Assembly (NCBI GenBank): GCA_947460595.1
Contig: CANHGS010000020.1
Coordinates: 1 to 56,986, forward strand
DNA length: 56,986 nt
DNA from: Bacteroidota bacterium
Lineage (GTDB): Bacteria > Bacteroidota > Bacteroidia > Chitinophagales > Chitinophagaceae
Reading direction: 5' to 3'
The notes beneath the pieces are model-generated. The model was not told the origin of the DNA. It was given only the letters and a program-made list of their open reading frames with translations, and ran no database searches. The translations under genes were made by a program, and so were the position numbers. Below are positions 17,933 through 27,664 of the stretch, in pieces; position 1 is the first letter of the stretch; the number at the start of each line of letters is the position of its first letter.

Positions 17933-20900
17933 ATGAGAATTAAACAAAAACAATGGCCGGGCAAATGGATTGGATTCTGTTTGGTATTGGCCTTAAATCT
18001 GATTGGAACCTGTGCTTTTGGACAGGTTAAAATCTCCGGTAAGGTAAATGCACCATCTGGTGCTGCAGCTGAATCCGTTACAGTAATGGTAAAAGGAATT
18101 AAGTCCGGTGCCATTACGGATAATGCGGGTAATTATTCTTTAACTGCAGCACTAAAAGAAGGGGCATACAGCCTTATTTTTGAAGGTGTAGGATTCAAGA
18201 AAAAAGAAGTAGCCTTAACTGTAGGTTCAGCAAAATCCTATAATGTAGACGTAACGCTAACAGAAGAAGTTTCCAAATTGGATGAAGTAGTTGTTACTGG
18301 TACTTCACAAGGAACTACTCGTAGGCAATTGGGTTCTTATGTAAGTTCTGTAAAAGGAGAAGAGCTAACCAAAGGTGGAAGCGGCAACGTTTTGGCTGCC
18401 TTGCAAGGTAAGACTGCAGGTGCTCAAATTACCCAGAATAATGGTGATCCAGCAGGCGGAATCTCTGTTCGTTTGCGCGGTATCAGTACCATTTCTTCTT
18501 CTTCAGAACCATTGTATATTGTTGATGGTGTAATTGTTAACAATAGTACCAATAGGGTAACCAATACCCAAAGTGGATATGACGGACAGAATTTTGTGGG
18601 AAGTGTTGGGCAGAACCGTTTGGTTGATATTAATCCTGCCGATATTGAGCGCGTAGAAGTATTGAATGGTGCTGCTGCTGCCGCTATTTATGGTAGCCGT
18701 GCCAACGCTGGAGTAGTACAAATTTTTACCAAGAAAGGCAAGTCAGGTGCTCCTGTTGTTGCTTTTTCTACCAGCTATATGAATAGCAGTTTACGCAAGA
18801 AAATTGGCGTAAACCAATCTCTCACCAAATTTGGTGGACCTACAGATGGTGCAGGTGCACAAACACAGGACATCTTAACCCCTGCATTAACTAATACCAC
18901 CAATGTAACAAGATATGATTACCAAGATTATATCTTCCGTAATGCTTCAGGAACAGATAACAATGTATCTGTTTCTGGTGGTACCGATAAGACCAAATAC
19001 TATGTATCAGGTTCTTATTTCTACAACCAAGGTATTGTTAAGAACACAGATTTTCAGCGTTATAGTTTCCGCGCTAATATTGAACAGACATTCAATAAAT
19101 GGATTTCTGCAAATATTGGTCTAAACTATATCAATAGTACAGCCAATGAAAAGCCTGATGGTAATAGTTTCTTCTCGCCAATGAACTCGACAACTATTAT
19201 AGCCAATTTTCATGATATCCAAAAAAGAGATGCTTTGGGAAATATCTTGGCGGTGGGTGAGCGTGGTAGGGTGAATCCAGTTTCAGTAATTGAAGACATT
19301 AAGCAGAAACAAATGGTAAGCCGTGTGATTTCAAATTTTGGATTGAAACTGCGTCCTATTAAGAATTTGACTATTGACTATACCATGGGTATTGACAACT
19401 ATGCACAAAACGGAACTACTTATATTCCGCCATTTGCATACAATGCTAGTACTGCCTTCTGGGGTGGTGGATTAACACTTGATCCTACATTGAACGGTTA
19501 TGCAAGTAATGCCAATAACAATTTCTTTGCTATTAACCATGATTTGAATGCCACTTATAATGCAACAATTACCAAGGATTTGGCATCTACTACCCAAGTT
19601 GGATTCTCTCAGCAATATGAAAAAGGCATTTACTCCCTGTTACAAGGACGTGGTTTAGCGCCTTTTGTACAGACTGTAAACGGAGCATCAACCGTTTTGC
19701 CAGGTAATGACCAACGCAGTGAAATTTCAGTGTCAGGTGCATTTATTCAACAGAATTTCAAATTTCGTAACCAGTTGTTTGTAACAGGTGCTTTGCGTGT
19801 AGATGGATCTTCTGTTTTTGGTGAAAATCAACGCAATCAAACTTATGGTAAATTGAGCGGTAGCTATGTAATTTCTGGAACAGATTATTGGAGCAAACTA
19901 GGCATTAGCAAATGGATGAACTTATTCAAAGTTCGTGCAGCTTATGGTGAAAGCGGAAACCTAACTGGTATTGGTGCTTATGATAGATTCAATACCTATA
20001 CTTCTACTTCTTATGTGGGTAGAACATCTTTGGGTTCTAGTTCAGGTTTGGCCAATCCAAACGTAGGACCAGAGCGTCAATCAGAATTTGAATTTGGTAC
20101 CGATATGGGTTTCTTGGATAACCGTATTAGTTTGTCTGTGAACGTGTATAATAAGAAGGTAAATAACTTGTTGATTACTCGCCAAATTGCGCCAACCAAT
20201 GGTTTCTCTACTTTGTTAGACAATTTTGGTTCTTTAGAAAATAAAGGATTTGAAGTGATGTTGACAGCAATGCCAATTAGCAAAAAAGACTTTAGCTGGA
20301 CCATCACTGGTATATACAACCAAAACCGTAACAAAGCCATTAATATTGGTCAGGCACTTACTTTGTTAAGTACCAATGCTGGTGCTCCAGTATCTATTTT
20401 AGAAGGACAACCTATTGGTGTGTTTTATGGAACTTTCTTTGCAGTTGATGCATCAGGTAATACTGTAAAAGATGCTGCAGGATTGTTGCAAATTGAAAAA
20501 GGTACACAGAATAGTCCTTTATCTTATACCACTCAGCGTGCGGCCAATGGATTGCCAACTGGTACCACACTTCGTAAGATCATTGGTAACCCTAACCCAA
20601 CTTATACCACCACTTTGACCAATGAATTCACTTATAAAAAGATGAGTTTGCGCATTCAAATTGATGCGGTAAAAGGATTGGATGTATTCAATGCCGATTT
20701 CCGTACGCGTCAGGGTGTGGGTAGTGGATTGATTGCAGAACAAGAACAACGCGGTCAATTGCCTCGTGGCTATATCAATAATATCTATGCCATTGAACAA
20801 TGGAGGGTAGAAGATGGTTCTTTTACCAAACTGCGTGAATTGGCGTTTAGCTATAATTTTGGTAAGATCAAGGGCTTTAGTGACCTAACATTTAACTTAA

Positions 20901-21049
20901 GCGGAAGAAACCTAATTTCTTGGGACACTTATAGAGGATATGATCCAGAAGTGAATTCAGGTGGACAAAGCACTATTCTTCGTGGAATTGATTTTGGCTC
21001 TGTTCCCATTCCAAAAACATTCAGTGTAGGTCTGCAAGCTAAATTCTAA
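17933..21049 (+). CDS. SusC/RagA family TonB-dependent outer-membrane receptor
   Basis: This 1038-residue outer-membrane transporter imports a substrate with the SusD-like lipoprotein, powered by TonB. The signal peptide ends near residue 32 (TCAFGQ), followed by a carboxypeptidase-regulatory-like domain (about 34-112), a plug with the SusC signature (SEPLYIVDGVIV) and a long beta-barrel ending in a terminal aromatic residue (LQAKF). The SusD gene follows after 17 bp. No glycoside hydrolase, sulfatase or peptidase gene accompanies the pair, so the substrate is not indicated; the DeoR-type regulator hints at a sugar-phosphate-yielding compound. Confidence 0.96.
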   Translation: MRIKQKQWPGKWIGFCLVLALNLIGTCAFGQVKISGKVNAPSGAAAESVTVMVKGIKSGAITDNAGNYSLTAALKEGAYSLIFEGVGFKKKEVALTVGSAKSYNVDVTLTEEVSKLDEVVVTGTSQGTTRRQLGSYVSSVKGEELTKGGSGNVLAALQGKTAGAQITQNNGDPAGGISVRLRGISTISSSSEPLYIVDGVIVNNSTNRVTNTQSGYDGQNFVGSVGQNRLVDINPADIERVEVLNGAAAAAIYGSRANAGVVQIFTKKGKSGAPVVAFSTSYMNSSLRKKIGVNQSLTKFGGPTDGAGAQTQDILTPALTNTTNVTRYDYQDYIFRNASGTDNNVSVSGGTDKTKYYVSGSYFYNQGIVKNTDFQRYSFRANIEQTFNKWISANIGLNYINSTANEKPDGNSFFSPMNSTTIIANFHDIQKRDALGNILAVGERGRVNPVSVIEDIKQKQMVSRVISNFGLKLRPIKNLTIDYTMGIDNYAQNGTTYIPPFAYNASTAFWGGGLTLDPTLNGYASNANNNFFAINHDLNATYNATITKDLASTTQVGFSQQYEKGIYSLLQGRGLAPFVQTVNGASTVLPGNDQRSEISVSGAFIQQNFKFRNQLFVTGALRVDGSSVFGENQRNQTYGKLSGSYVISGTDYWSKLGISKWMNLFKVRAAYGESGNLTGIGAYDRFNTYTSTSYVGRTSLGSSSGLANPNVGPERQSEFEFGTDMGFLDNRISLSVNVYNKKVNNLLITRQIAPTNGFSTLLDNFGSLENKGFEVMLTAMPISKKDFSWTITGIYNQNRNKAINIGQALTLLSTNAGAPVSILEGQPIGVFYGTFFAVDASGNTVKDAAGLLQIEKGTQNSPLSYTTQRAANGLPTGTTLRKIIGNPNPTYTTTLTNEFTYKKMSLRIQIDAVKGLDVFNADFRTRQGVGSGLIAEQEQRGQLPRGYINNIYAIEQWRVEDGSFTKLRELAFSYNFGKIKGFSDLTFNLSGRNLISWDTYRGYDPEVNSGGQSTILRGIDFGSVPIPKTFSVGLQAKF

Positions 21050-21066
21050 TCCAAAAATCATAAGAA

Positions 21067-22368
21067 ATGAAAAATATATTTAAACATAGCTTACTCTTGA
21101 TGGGAACTGCATCTGTGATGTTGGTTTCCACGGGTTGTAAAAAGAATTATACCAACCCCAATGCGGCTACATCTGATCAGGTGTTTTCTTCCGCAACTGG
21201 TTTAACGGGTGTGGCCGTGAGTCTTCAAAGGACTTATGCACTTGGTCGCGCCGGTTCATTATACAATATCATTGCAGCAAATGGATTTACTACAGGGGAA
21301 TTGATTCTGCTTAATGCAGGTAATACTGCCGAATACCAATTGAGCGTGGGTGGTGGTACTGTAGATGGAACCAATTCTATCTTAGCCAATATTTGGGCCA
21401 ATGCCAATAAGATTGAGTATGATGCCAATAATGTAATTGATGGTGCCTCCAAATTAAATGACAAGAACTATGCTAGTGGTCTAATTGGTTATGCCAGTTT
21501 GTATAAGGCATTGGCCTTGGGCTCATTGGCCATGTATTGGGAAAAAGTACCAGCTGCTGTTGGTGCCAATGCCACATTTGTAGATAGAAAAGAAGGCTTT
21601 GTAAGAGCTATTGCTACTATTGATGCAGCACTTGCTGCTATTAGTGCCAATGCTATCAGTGCTGCATTTACGGCCAATGTGCCAGCAGGAAATGATATTG
21701 TCAATTCCTTGCAAGCACTTAAAGCGCGCTATGCCCTTTTTGCAGGTAACAATGCATTGGCATTAACTGCTGCCAATGCGGTAGACCTGACCAAGAGAAG
21801 CACTATGAATTATGATGCAGTAAGCTTGAATCCTATTTTTGAAACAGCCACTTCTACCAACAACGTATTCCAACCTGTGGATTCTACATTTGGATTGCCT
21901 GTTGGATTAGCACCTGTTGCCACTGACAGAAGAATTCCTTTTTATACTAGCATCAACCCAACTATTGCTCCAAGGTTTAGAATTGCAGGATTTGGTGCAG
22001 CTTCTGCAACTGCATTCCCTGTTTATCTTCCAGGTGAAATTACTTTGATCAAGGCTGAAGTATATGCCAGAAACAATGATTTGGCCAATGCTTTAACAGA
22101 GTTAAACAAAGTGGTTACCAAAACTGCTGCTTCAGATCCATTTGGAGTAGGAGCCGGGTTACCAGCTTTAACAGGAACTTTTACCCAGGCTCAATTACTA
22201 GACCAAATCTATAGCAACCGTTGTACAGAATTATTCATGAGCGGCTTAAAGCTAGAAGACATGCGCAGATTTGGAAGAGCAACTACAGAACGTAAGCGTA
22301 ATTTGTTTCCTTATCCTTTCCGTGAAAGAGATAATAACAAAAACACGCCGGCTGATCCTACTTTCTAA
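21067..22368 (+). CDS. SusD/RagB-like nutrient-binding lipoprotein
   Basis: This cell-surface lipoprotein caps the SusC channel. The signal ends in the lipobox STGC at about residue 24. The fold is helix-rich, with alanine-rich TPR-like segments (residues about 140-240) and the typical C-terminal SusD segment (NRCTELFMSGLKLEDMRRFG). At 433 residues it is shorter than many family members (500 or more), consistent with a compact ligand site. It is co-transcribed with the upstream SusC gene and ends at a strong terminator. Confidence 0.93.
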   Translation: MKNIFKHSLLLMGTASVMLVSTGCKKNYTNPNAATSDQVFSSATGLTGVAVSLQRTYALGRAGSLYNIIAANGFTTGELILLNAGNTAEYQLSVGGGTVDGTNSILANIWANANKIEYDANNVIDGASKLNDKNYASGLIGYASLYKALALGSLAMYWEKVPAAVGANATFVDRKEGFVRAIATIDAALAAISANAISAAFTANVPAGNDIVNSLQALKARYALFAGNNALALTAANAVDLTKRSTMNYDAVSLNPIFETATSTNNVFQPVDSTFGLPVGLAPVATDRRIPFYTSINPTIAPRFRIAGFGAASATAFPVYLPGEITLIKAEVYARNNDLANALTELNKVVTKTAASDPFGVGAGLPALTGTFTQAQLLDQIYSNRCTELFMSGLKLEDMRRFGRATTERKRNLFPYPFRERDNNKNTPADPTF

Positions 22369-22397
22369 TGAAATAGGTATGATGGTATAGATTCAAA

Positions 22398-22426
22398 GGG
22401 GCCCTTGAAAGAGGGCCTCTTTTTTT
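22398..22426 (+). terminator. Terminator of the DeoR-SusC-SusD unit
   Basis: GGGGCCCT (22398-22405) pairs with AGGGCCTC (22412-22419) with one G-T pair and a 6-nt loop, followed by seven T residues. Confidence 0.85.
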
Positions 22427-22444
22427 GCTTGTATAGAAAACTGA

Positions 22445-23374
22445 TTAGTCTTTAATAAATTGCAGATTGCGCATGATGCCGGACCACTTGCTTCTCTTAA
22501 TAGGAGAGTCCTTGAAAATGGTTTTAAACGCATCTTCTGACAAGTCTTCCCACTGCGCGGCACTAAGGTTCAACACTTCTGGGATAGGGCTAAGACCAGG
22601 TTCTTGGTGCTGTTGGCTGAATCTATTCCAAGGACAAACGTCTTGACAACTATCGCAACCAAACATCCAATTATCAAACTTGCCCTTCATGCTATCGGGA
22701 ATCAGTTGGTCTTTTAATTCAATGGTAAAATAGCTGATACATTTACTTCCGTCAACCACTTTGTTTTCCAATATGGCATTGGTGGGGCAAACGTCTACGC
22801 ACTTATGACAAGATCCACAATAATCTTTGGCAAAGGGATCATCATATTGCAATTCTAGATCCACCACTAGGGTAGCAATAAAATAAAAGGAACCATGTTG
22901 TTTGTTAATGAGGTTCCCGTTTTTGCCAATCCAACCGCCCCCAGATTTTACCGCCCAGGCCCTTTCAAGCACTGGTGCTGAATCTACAAAGCCGCGCCCT
23001 TGAATACTCCCAATCTGTTGATTTAATTGCAATAAAAACTCTTTGAGTTTGGTCCTAATTACTTCATGATAATCATTCCCATAAGCATATTTAGAAATCT
23101 TAGGCGCGTCTACTGATTGCCGCTGCTCTGGATAATAATTCTGCAATACAGTAATCACTGATTTTGCGCCGGGCACCAATTTGCGCGGGTCAATCCTTAA
23201 GTCAAAATGGTTTTCCATGTATTGCATGGTCCCATTTCTATTTTGGTTCAACCAGGCTTCCAATCTTCTAGCGTCTTCATCTAACTGTTCCGCCTTAGCA
23301 ATCCCGCAATACCCAAAGCCCAGAGACTGGGCGGTGGTTTTGACTATGCGGGTATAATGTTCGGTATTGCTCAA
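22445..23374 (-). CDS. queG: Epoxyqueuosine reductase
   Basis: QueG reduces epoxyqueuosine to queuosine in tRNA using cobalamin and two iron-sulfur clusters. The two cluster motifs are CGSCHKCVDVCPTNAI and CDSCQDVCPWN, near residues 190 and 245, and the N-terminal FGYCGIAKAEQLDEDA region is typical. The 309-residue length matches enzymes without the extra HEAT-repeat tail. It is convergent with the SusD gene across the terminator. Confidence 0.95.
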   Translation of the reverse strand: MSNTEHYTRIVKTTAQSLGFGYCGIAKAEQLDEDARRLEAWLNQNRNGTMQYMENHFDLRIDPRKLVPGAKSVITVLQNYYPEQRQSVDAPKISKYAYGNDYHEVIRTKLKEFLLQLNQQIGSIQGRGFVDSAPVLERAWAVKSGGGWIGKNGNLINKQHGSFYFIATLVVDLELQYDDPFAKDYCGSCHKCVDVCPTNAILENKVVDGSKCISYFTIELKDQLIPDSMKGKFDNWMFGCDSCQDVCPWNRFSQQHQEPGLSPIPEVLNLSAAQWEDLSEDAFKTIFKDSPIKRSKWSGIMRNLQFIKD

Positions 23375-23431
23375 ATGATAAAGCTATTAGTTTGCAATAC
23401 TAATCAATTTGATAAAAGGGGAAAATCAAAA

Positions 23432-23812
23432 TCAAATCTCTTTTGCGTGCAACATATGAAAGAACCTATGTGCAATGGGTGCAATGAGTAATCCAATATT
23501 GGTGATAAATGCCACCCCACTAAAAAGCGCATAAAAGGAAGAGAAGATTTTTCCGGCCGTGGTTTCAATGGTTACAACGGGCCCCATGCCACTTAGGATC
23601 ATAGAAGCATTGTGCAGGGCGTCTATCCAATTCATGGGCCCAAGAAATTTATAGCCCAATACACCCATTAACAAACAAATGGAAAGAAAAAAGGTAGCTA
23701 ATTTAATATTGGTGTAAACCCTTTTTGCGAATACTTTTTTGGAAGCAAGTGGCTCATTCTTTTGCTCGTATTGTCCAAAAGCTTTTTTTACGGGTTTCAT
23801 GTTAGTTTCCAT
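23432..23812 (-). CDS. Two-TM membrane protein resembling a K+ channel without the selectivity filter
   Basis: The 126-residue protein has a basic N-terminal tail of about 35 residues, a first membrane helix (about 37-57), then NWIDALHNASMILSGMGPVV and a second helix with SSFYALFSGVAFITNIGLL. The helix, re-entrant loop, helix order and the GKIFSSFYALFSGV segment resemble two-TM potassium channels, where the loop would read TVGYG; here that position is SGMGPV. I recall similar conserved hypothetical proteins in other phyla, without known function. Ion conduction should not be assumed. Confidence 0.6.
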   Translation of the reverse strand: METNMKPVKKAFGQYEQKNEPLASKKVFAKRVYTNIKLATFFLSICLLMGVLGYKFLGPMNWIDALHNASMILSGMGPVVTIETTAGKIFSSFYALFSGVAFITNIGLLIAPIAHRFFHMLHAKEI

Positions 23813-23832
23813 GGCAAAAAATTTATTAATGA

Positions 23833-24879
23833 TTATTGCCTTTTGGGAATTTGCTGATCAACAATGTCCTTGATCTGACCATACCATTCCCTTTTACTTT
23901 CTTTGAGTAAACTATTTGTAAAAATGAGTAAAGCATAGTCTCTAATCATATCTACTAGTGGCCAAGTGCCAAATAAACCAGGGCAACTCACCACCGTAGC
24001 TTTACCATTTTCATCTGTTTCTTGAATCCATTCACCCAAACCATAATTAAATCCAGCCGCTACTTTAGGCGCGTATTTAATAGTGCCACTATTGGTACGC
24101 AACACATGCATGGCTTCAACAGCAGCTTCACTTAAAACGCGCTTACCATTAAACATGCCCTTATTCAAAATCATGGAAATAAAGTTCATATAATCATTTG
24201 GGGTACTCAAAGCACCACCAGAAGGATTCACTGCATCAAAACTAGAAAAGCTAGTATTACGCATCATGAGTGGGCGGGTAATTCTTTCTTGCATCAGCTG
24301 TTCAAATCCACGCCTACCCACAATTTCCACAATTCTTCCTGCAATATTTAAGCCCACACCGCTATACCTAAATTCTAGACCAGGGTTAGACTGAATTTCT
24401 TTTTTGCTAGCAAAATCATTCACCTCTTCTTCTAAATTAGCAAAGCCCCTTCTCTCAACAACAGACTTCAAACTCATGGGCTCTGATTCAATCCCCGTCA
24501 TATGGGATAGGCAATCGCGGATGGTAATATAACCCTTGGAATATTTGGCAAAAAGGGGAATATACTTAGCTACTTTATCGTCCAATGACAACTTACCCTG
24601 ATCCACAAAACTCATGACTAGGGCTGCCGTTAGCCACTTACTACAACTGGCAATGGGGGCCTGGGTTTTGGCGGTAAATTCGCCCACGGCTTTTTGATAA
24701 ACTACCTTACCGTCTTTATACAACAGGACCATCGCGCCGCCGCCAAGGTCTTTTTTACTAGCATCTATCAGTTGGTCAAGACCTGTAAAATTGTATTGAG
24801 CTTGGCTAACTTGTAAGATTGACAGAAAAATCAATCCTAGACTGACTTTTACGCAGAAATGTTGGAACTTTACAGACAT
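23833..24879 (-). CDS. Secreted serine hydrolase of the beta-lactamase / class C PBP family
   Basis: The protein has a signal peptide ending QVSQAQ and a beta-lactamase-fold domain. The nucleophile motif SxxK is SCSK within PIASCSKWLTAALV, and YSGVG occupies the YxN position. GGALSTPNDYMNFISMIL is a typical family segment. Members include esterases, D-aminopeptidases and carboxypeptidases, so the substrate is open. The start at 24879 gives a good signal; an upstream ATG at 24906 adds nine residues. It lies 20 bp downstream of the small membrane protein's start in the same direction. Confidence 0.85.
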   Translation of the reverse strand: MSVKFQHFCVKVSLGLIFLSILQVSQAQYNFTGLDQLIDASKKDLGGGAMVLLYKDGKVVYQKAVGEFTAKTQAPIASCSKWLTAALVMSFVDQGKLSLDDKVAKYIPLFAKYSKGYITIRDCLSHMTGIESEPMSLKSVVERRGFANLEEEVNDFASKKEIQSNPGLEFRYSGVGLNIAGRIVEIVGRRGFEQLMQERITRPLMMRNTSFSSFDAVNPSGGALSTPNDYMNFISMILNKGMFNGKRVLSEAAVEAMHVLRTNSGTIKYAPKVAAGFNYGLGEWIQETDENGKATVVSCPGLFGTWPLVDMIRDYALLIFTNSLLKESKREWYGQIKDIVDQQIPKRQ

Positions 24880-25007
24880 AATTTCTGATTTGATGATCCC
24901 CTGCACCCAATTAGGCGCTTAGAATGATTTTTGCGTCTAATTTACTACTTGCTACTGGCAAAAGGTGGTAAGAAATATAAACAATCGTTAAATAGTCCCT
25001 AGTGGAC

Positions 25008-25013
25008 AGGAGG
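25008..25013 (+). promoter_or_regulatory. Shine-Dalgarno site of clpB
   Basis: AGGAGG lies 7 nt before the ATG at 25021. Nearly all other genes in the window lack such a site, as is usual for Bacteroidota. It supports 25021 over the second ATG at 25027 as the start. Confidence 0.6.
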
Positions 25014-25020
25014 ATAGTAT

Positions 25021-27645
25021 ATGAACATGAGTAATTACACCATCAAAGCACAGGAGACCATTCAGGCGGCGCAGCAGTTGGCTTTCAATTCTGGCAATCC
25101 CAGTATTGAAACCAATCACCTGTTAAAAGTATTGGTAGCGGACTCAGAAAGTTCGGTTGCTTTTTTATTGAAAAGGAATAATGTAAATATAGCATTTGTA
25201 GCATCTAAAATGGATGAAGCCATTGCCAAGTTGCCCAAGATTTCTGGAGCTGAACCCGCACAAAATATTAGCCGAGACATGGGTAATGTAATGCTCCGCG
25301 CTACTGCTGTGCTAAAAGAATTCAAAGATGAATTTGTGAGTACGGAGCATTTGCTTTTGGGCTTATTGCAAACCAATGATGACGTATCCAAGACTTTGAA
25401 AGCAGCCGGTCTTTCCGAGAAAGGTTTGATTACTGCTATTAAAGATTTACGCAAAGGCGATAGCATCAATTCTCAAACGCAAGAAACACAACTCAACTTC
25501 CTAAACAAGTTTGCAAAGAACTTGAATGATATGGCGCGTCTGGGCAAATTGGATCCAGTGATTGGAAGGGATGAAGAGATTAGAAGAACCCTGCACATTC
25601 TAACGCGTAGAAGTAAGAACAATCCCATTTTAGTGGGAGAGCCTGGTGTGGGTAAGACCGCCATTGTAGAAGGGTTAGCCATGCGCATCATTAATGGAGA
25701 CGTTCCTGAAAATCTAAAGACAAAAATCATTTTTGCTTTAGACATGGGGCAATTGATTGCCGGTGCTAAATATAAAGGTGAATTTGAAGAGCGCTTAAAA
25801 GGGGTAGTAAAAGAAGTTGCCAATAGTGATGGAGAAATTATTCTCTTTATTGATGAAATCCATACCCTTATTGGAGCAGGTGGTGGAGAAGGCGCCATGG
25901 ACGCTGCCAATATTTTAAAACCAGCACTAGCTAGGGGAGAACTCAGGGCCATTGGTGCTACCACTTTGAATGAGTATCAAAAATTCTTTGAGAAAGACAA
26001 GGCGCTGGAAAGAAGGTTTCAAAAAGTAATCATTGATGAGCCCAGCATGGAAGACGCCATTTCTATTTTGCGCGGACTCAAAGACCGTTATGAAACCCAC
26101 CACCATGTACGTATTAAAGACGAAGCCATTATTGCAGCGGTGGAATTGTCTAGCCGATATATTACCGACCGTTTTTTGCCAGACAAAGCCATTGACTTGA
26201 TTGATGAGAGTGCCGCCAAACTGCGTTTAGAAATGAATTCTATGCCAGAGGAACTGGACAAATTAGAAAGGCAAATTAGACAATTAGAGATTGAACGAGA
26301 AGCCATTAAGCGCGAAAAGGATGAGAGCTTATTAAAGGGTCTGAATATAGAAATCAGCAACCTCAGTGTGGAGCGCGATACCCTCAAAGCCAAATGGCGC
26401 GAGGAGAAAGAATTGGTAGAGAAAATTCAGAACACCAAGGCTAATATTGAAAGATTAAAATTAGAAGCAGATCAGGCAGAGAGAAATGGCAATTATGGTG
26501 CCGTGGCAGAGATTAGGTATGGTAAAATCAAAGAACAGGAAGCCATTATTAGAGAAACAACCGAGCTGCTCAATATTTTAAGTGCTAACAGCAAGCGATT
26601 GATGAAGGAAGAAGTAGACGCGGAAGATATTGCAGATAATATTGCCAAAGCAACAGGGATTCCGGTAGCAAAAATGTTGCAAAGTGAAAGAGAAAAACTC
26701 TTGCACTTAGAAGATGAATTGCATCATCGGGTAGTGGGTCAGGAAGAAGCCATTACGGCGGTGGCCGATGCTATCCGTAGAAGCCGCGCAGGATTACAAG
26801 ATCCCAAAAAGCCCATAGGTTCTTTTATTTTCTTGGGAACCACCGGTGTTGGTAAAACAGAGCTGGCAAAAGCTTTGGCGGAATACTTGTTTGATGACGA
26901 GAGTATGATGACCCGTATAGATATGAGTGAGTATCAAGAAAAACATACCGTGTCTAGACTGGTAGGTGCGCCTCCCGGATACGTGGGTTATGAAGAAGGC
27001 GGACAATTAACCGAAGCAGTGAGAAGAAAACCATATAGCGTGGTGCTGCTAGATGAAATTGAAAAAGCCCATCCAGATGTTTGGAATATTTTATTACAGG
27101 TCTTGGACGATGGTAGGTTAACGGATAATAAGGGAAGGGTGGTGAATTTTAAAAATACCATCATCATCATGACCAGCAATATTGGTTCTCATATTATTCA
27201 AGAAGCATTTGATAATGTAGACGAGGATAATATTGATGAACTGGTAGAAAAAACCAAGGTAGAAGTAGTAAACCTGTTGCGCCAGACTGTAAGACCCGAA
27301 TTCTTAAATAGGGTTGATGAGATTATCATGTTCCATCCCCTGCTCAAAAAGCAGATCATGGGAATTGTGAAAATTCAATTAGAAGGTTTGCGCAAATTGG
27401 TGGCAGAAAATGGCATTCAATTACACTACAGTGATTATTTGCTTGAGACATTGGCCGAACAAGGTTATGATCCCCAGTTTGGTGCTAGACCCTTAAAAAG
27501 ACTGGTGCAGAAAATGATTGTCAATGCTTTAAGTAAGAAAATCTTGGCTGGAGAAATTGACAAAGGAAAAACAGTCTTGGTAGATGCTTTTGACGGGGTA
27601 GTTGTTTTTAGAAATGAAGACGCAGAAACTGCCGTCAAAATCTAA
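25021..27645 (+). CDS. clpB: ATP-dependent disaggregase ClpB
   Basis: ClpB is a hexameric AAA+ chaperone that pulls polypeptides from aggregates together with DnaK. The 874 residues show the N-terminal Clp repeat domain (about 1-145), first AAA+ module with Walker A GEPGVGKTAI and Walker B LFIDEIHTL, a middle coiled-coil domain (about 400-525, rich in Glu, Lys and Arg) that marks ClpB, and a second AAA+ module with GTTGVGKTEL and LLDEIEKAHPD. No IGF/IGL ClpP-binding loop is evident. No heat-shock operator is recognisable upstream. Confidence 0.98.
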   Translation: MNMSNYTIKAQETIQAAQQLAFNSGNPSIETNHLLKVLVADSESSVAFLLKRNNVNIAFVASKMDEAIAKLPKISGAEPAQNISRDMGNVMLRATAVLKEFKDEFVSTEHLLLGLLQTNDDVSKTLKAAGLSEKGLITAIKDLRKGDSINSQTQETQLNFLNKFAKNLNDMARLGKLDPVIGRDEEIRRTLHILTRRSKNNPILVGEPGVGKTAIVEGLAMRIINGDVPENLKTKIIFALDMGQLIAGAKYKGEFEERLKGVVKEVANSDGEIILFIDEIHTLIGAGGGEGAMDAANILKPALARGELRAIGATTLNEYQKFFEKDKALERRFQKVIIDEPSMEDAISILRGLKDRYETHHHVRIKDEAIIAAVELSSRYITDRFLPDKAIDLIDESAAKLRLEMNSMPEELDKLERQIRQLEIEREAIKREKDESLLKGLNIEISNLSVERDTLKAKWREEKELVEKIQNTKANIERLKLEADQAERNGNYGAVAEIRYGKIKEQEAIIRETTELLNILSANSKRLMKEEVDAEDIADNIAKATGIPVAKMLQSEREKLLHLEDELHHRVVGQEEAITAVADAIRRSRAGLQDPKKPIGSFIFLGTTGVGKTELAKALAEYLFDDESMMTRIDMSEYQEKHTVSRLVGAPPGYVGYEEGGQLTEAVRRKPYSVVLLDEIEKAHPDVWNILLQVLDDGRLTDNKGRVVNFKNTIIIMTSNIGSHIIQEAFDNVDEDNIDELVEKTKVEVVNLLRQTVRPEFLNRVDEIIMFHPLLKKQIMGIVKIQLEGLRKLVAENGIQLHYSDYLLETLAEQGYDPQFGARPLKRLVQKMIVNALSKKILAGEIDKGKTVLVDAFDGVVVFRNEDAETAVKI

Positions 27646-27664
27646 AATTTCTTAGTTTAGGCAA

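Noticed and set aside
25473..25964. 163-codon minus-strand frame inside clpB
   Set aside because: Antisense to the conserved first AAA+ domain, with low-complexity Ser/Pro content.
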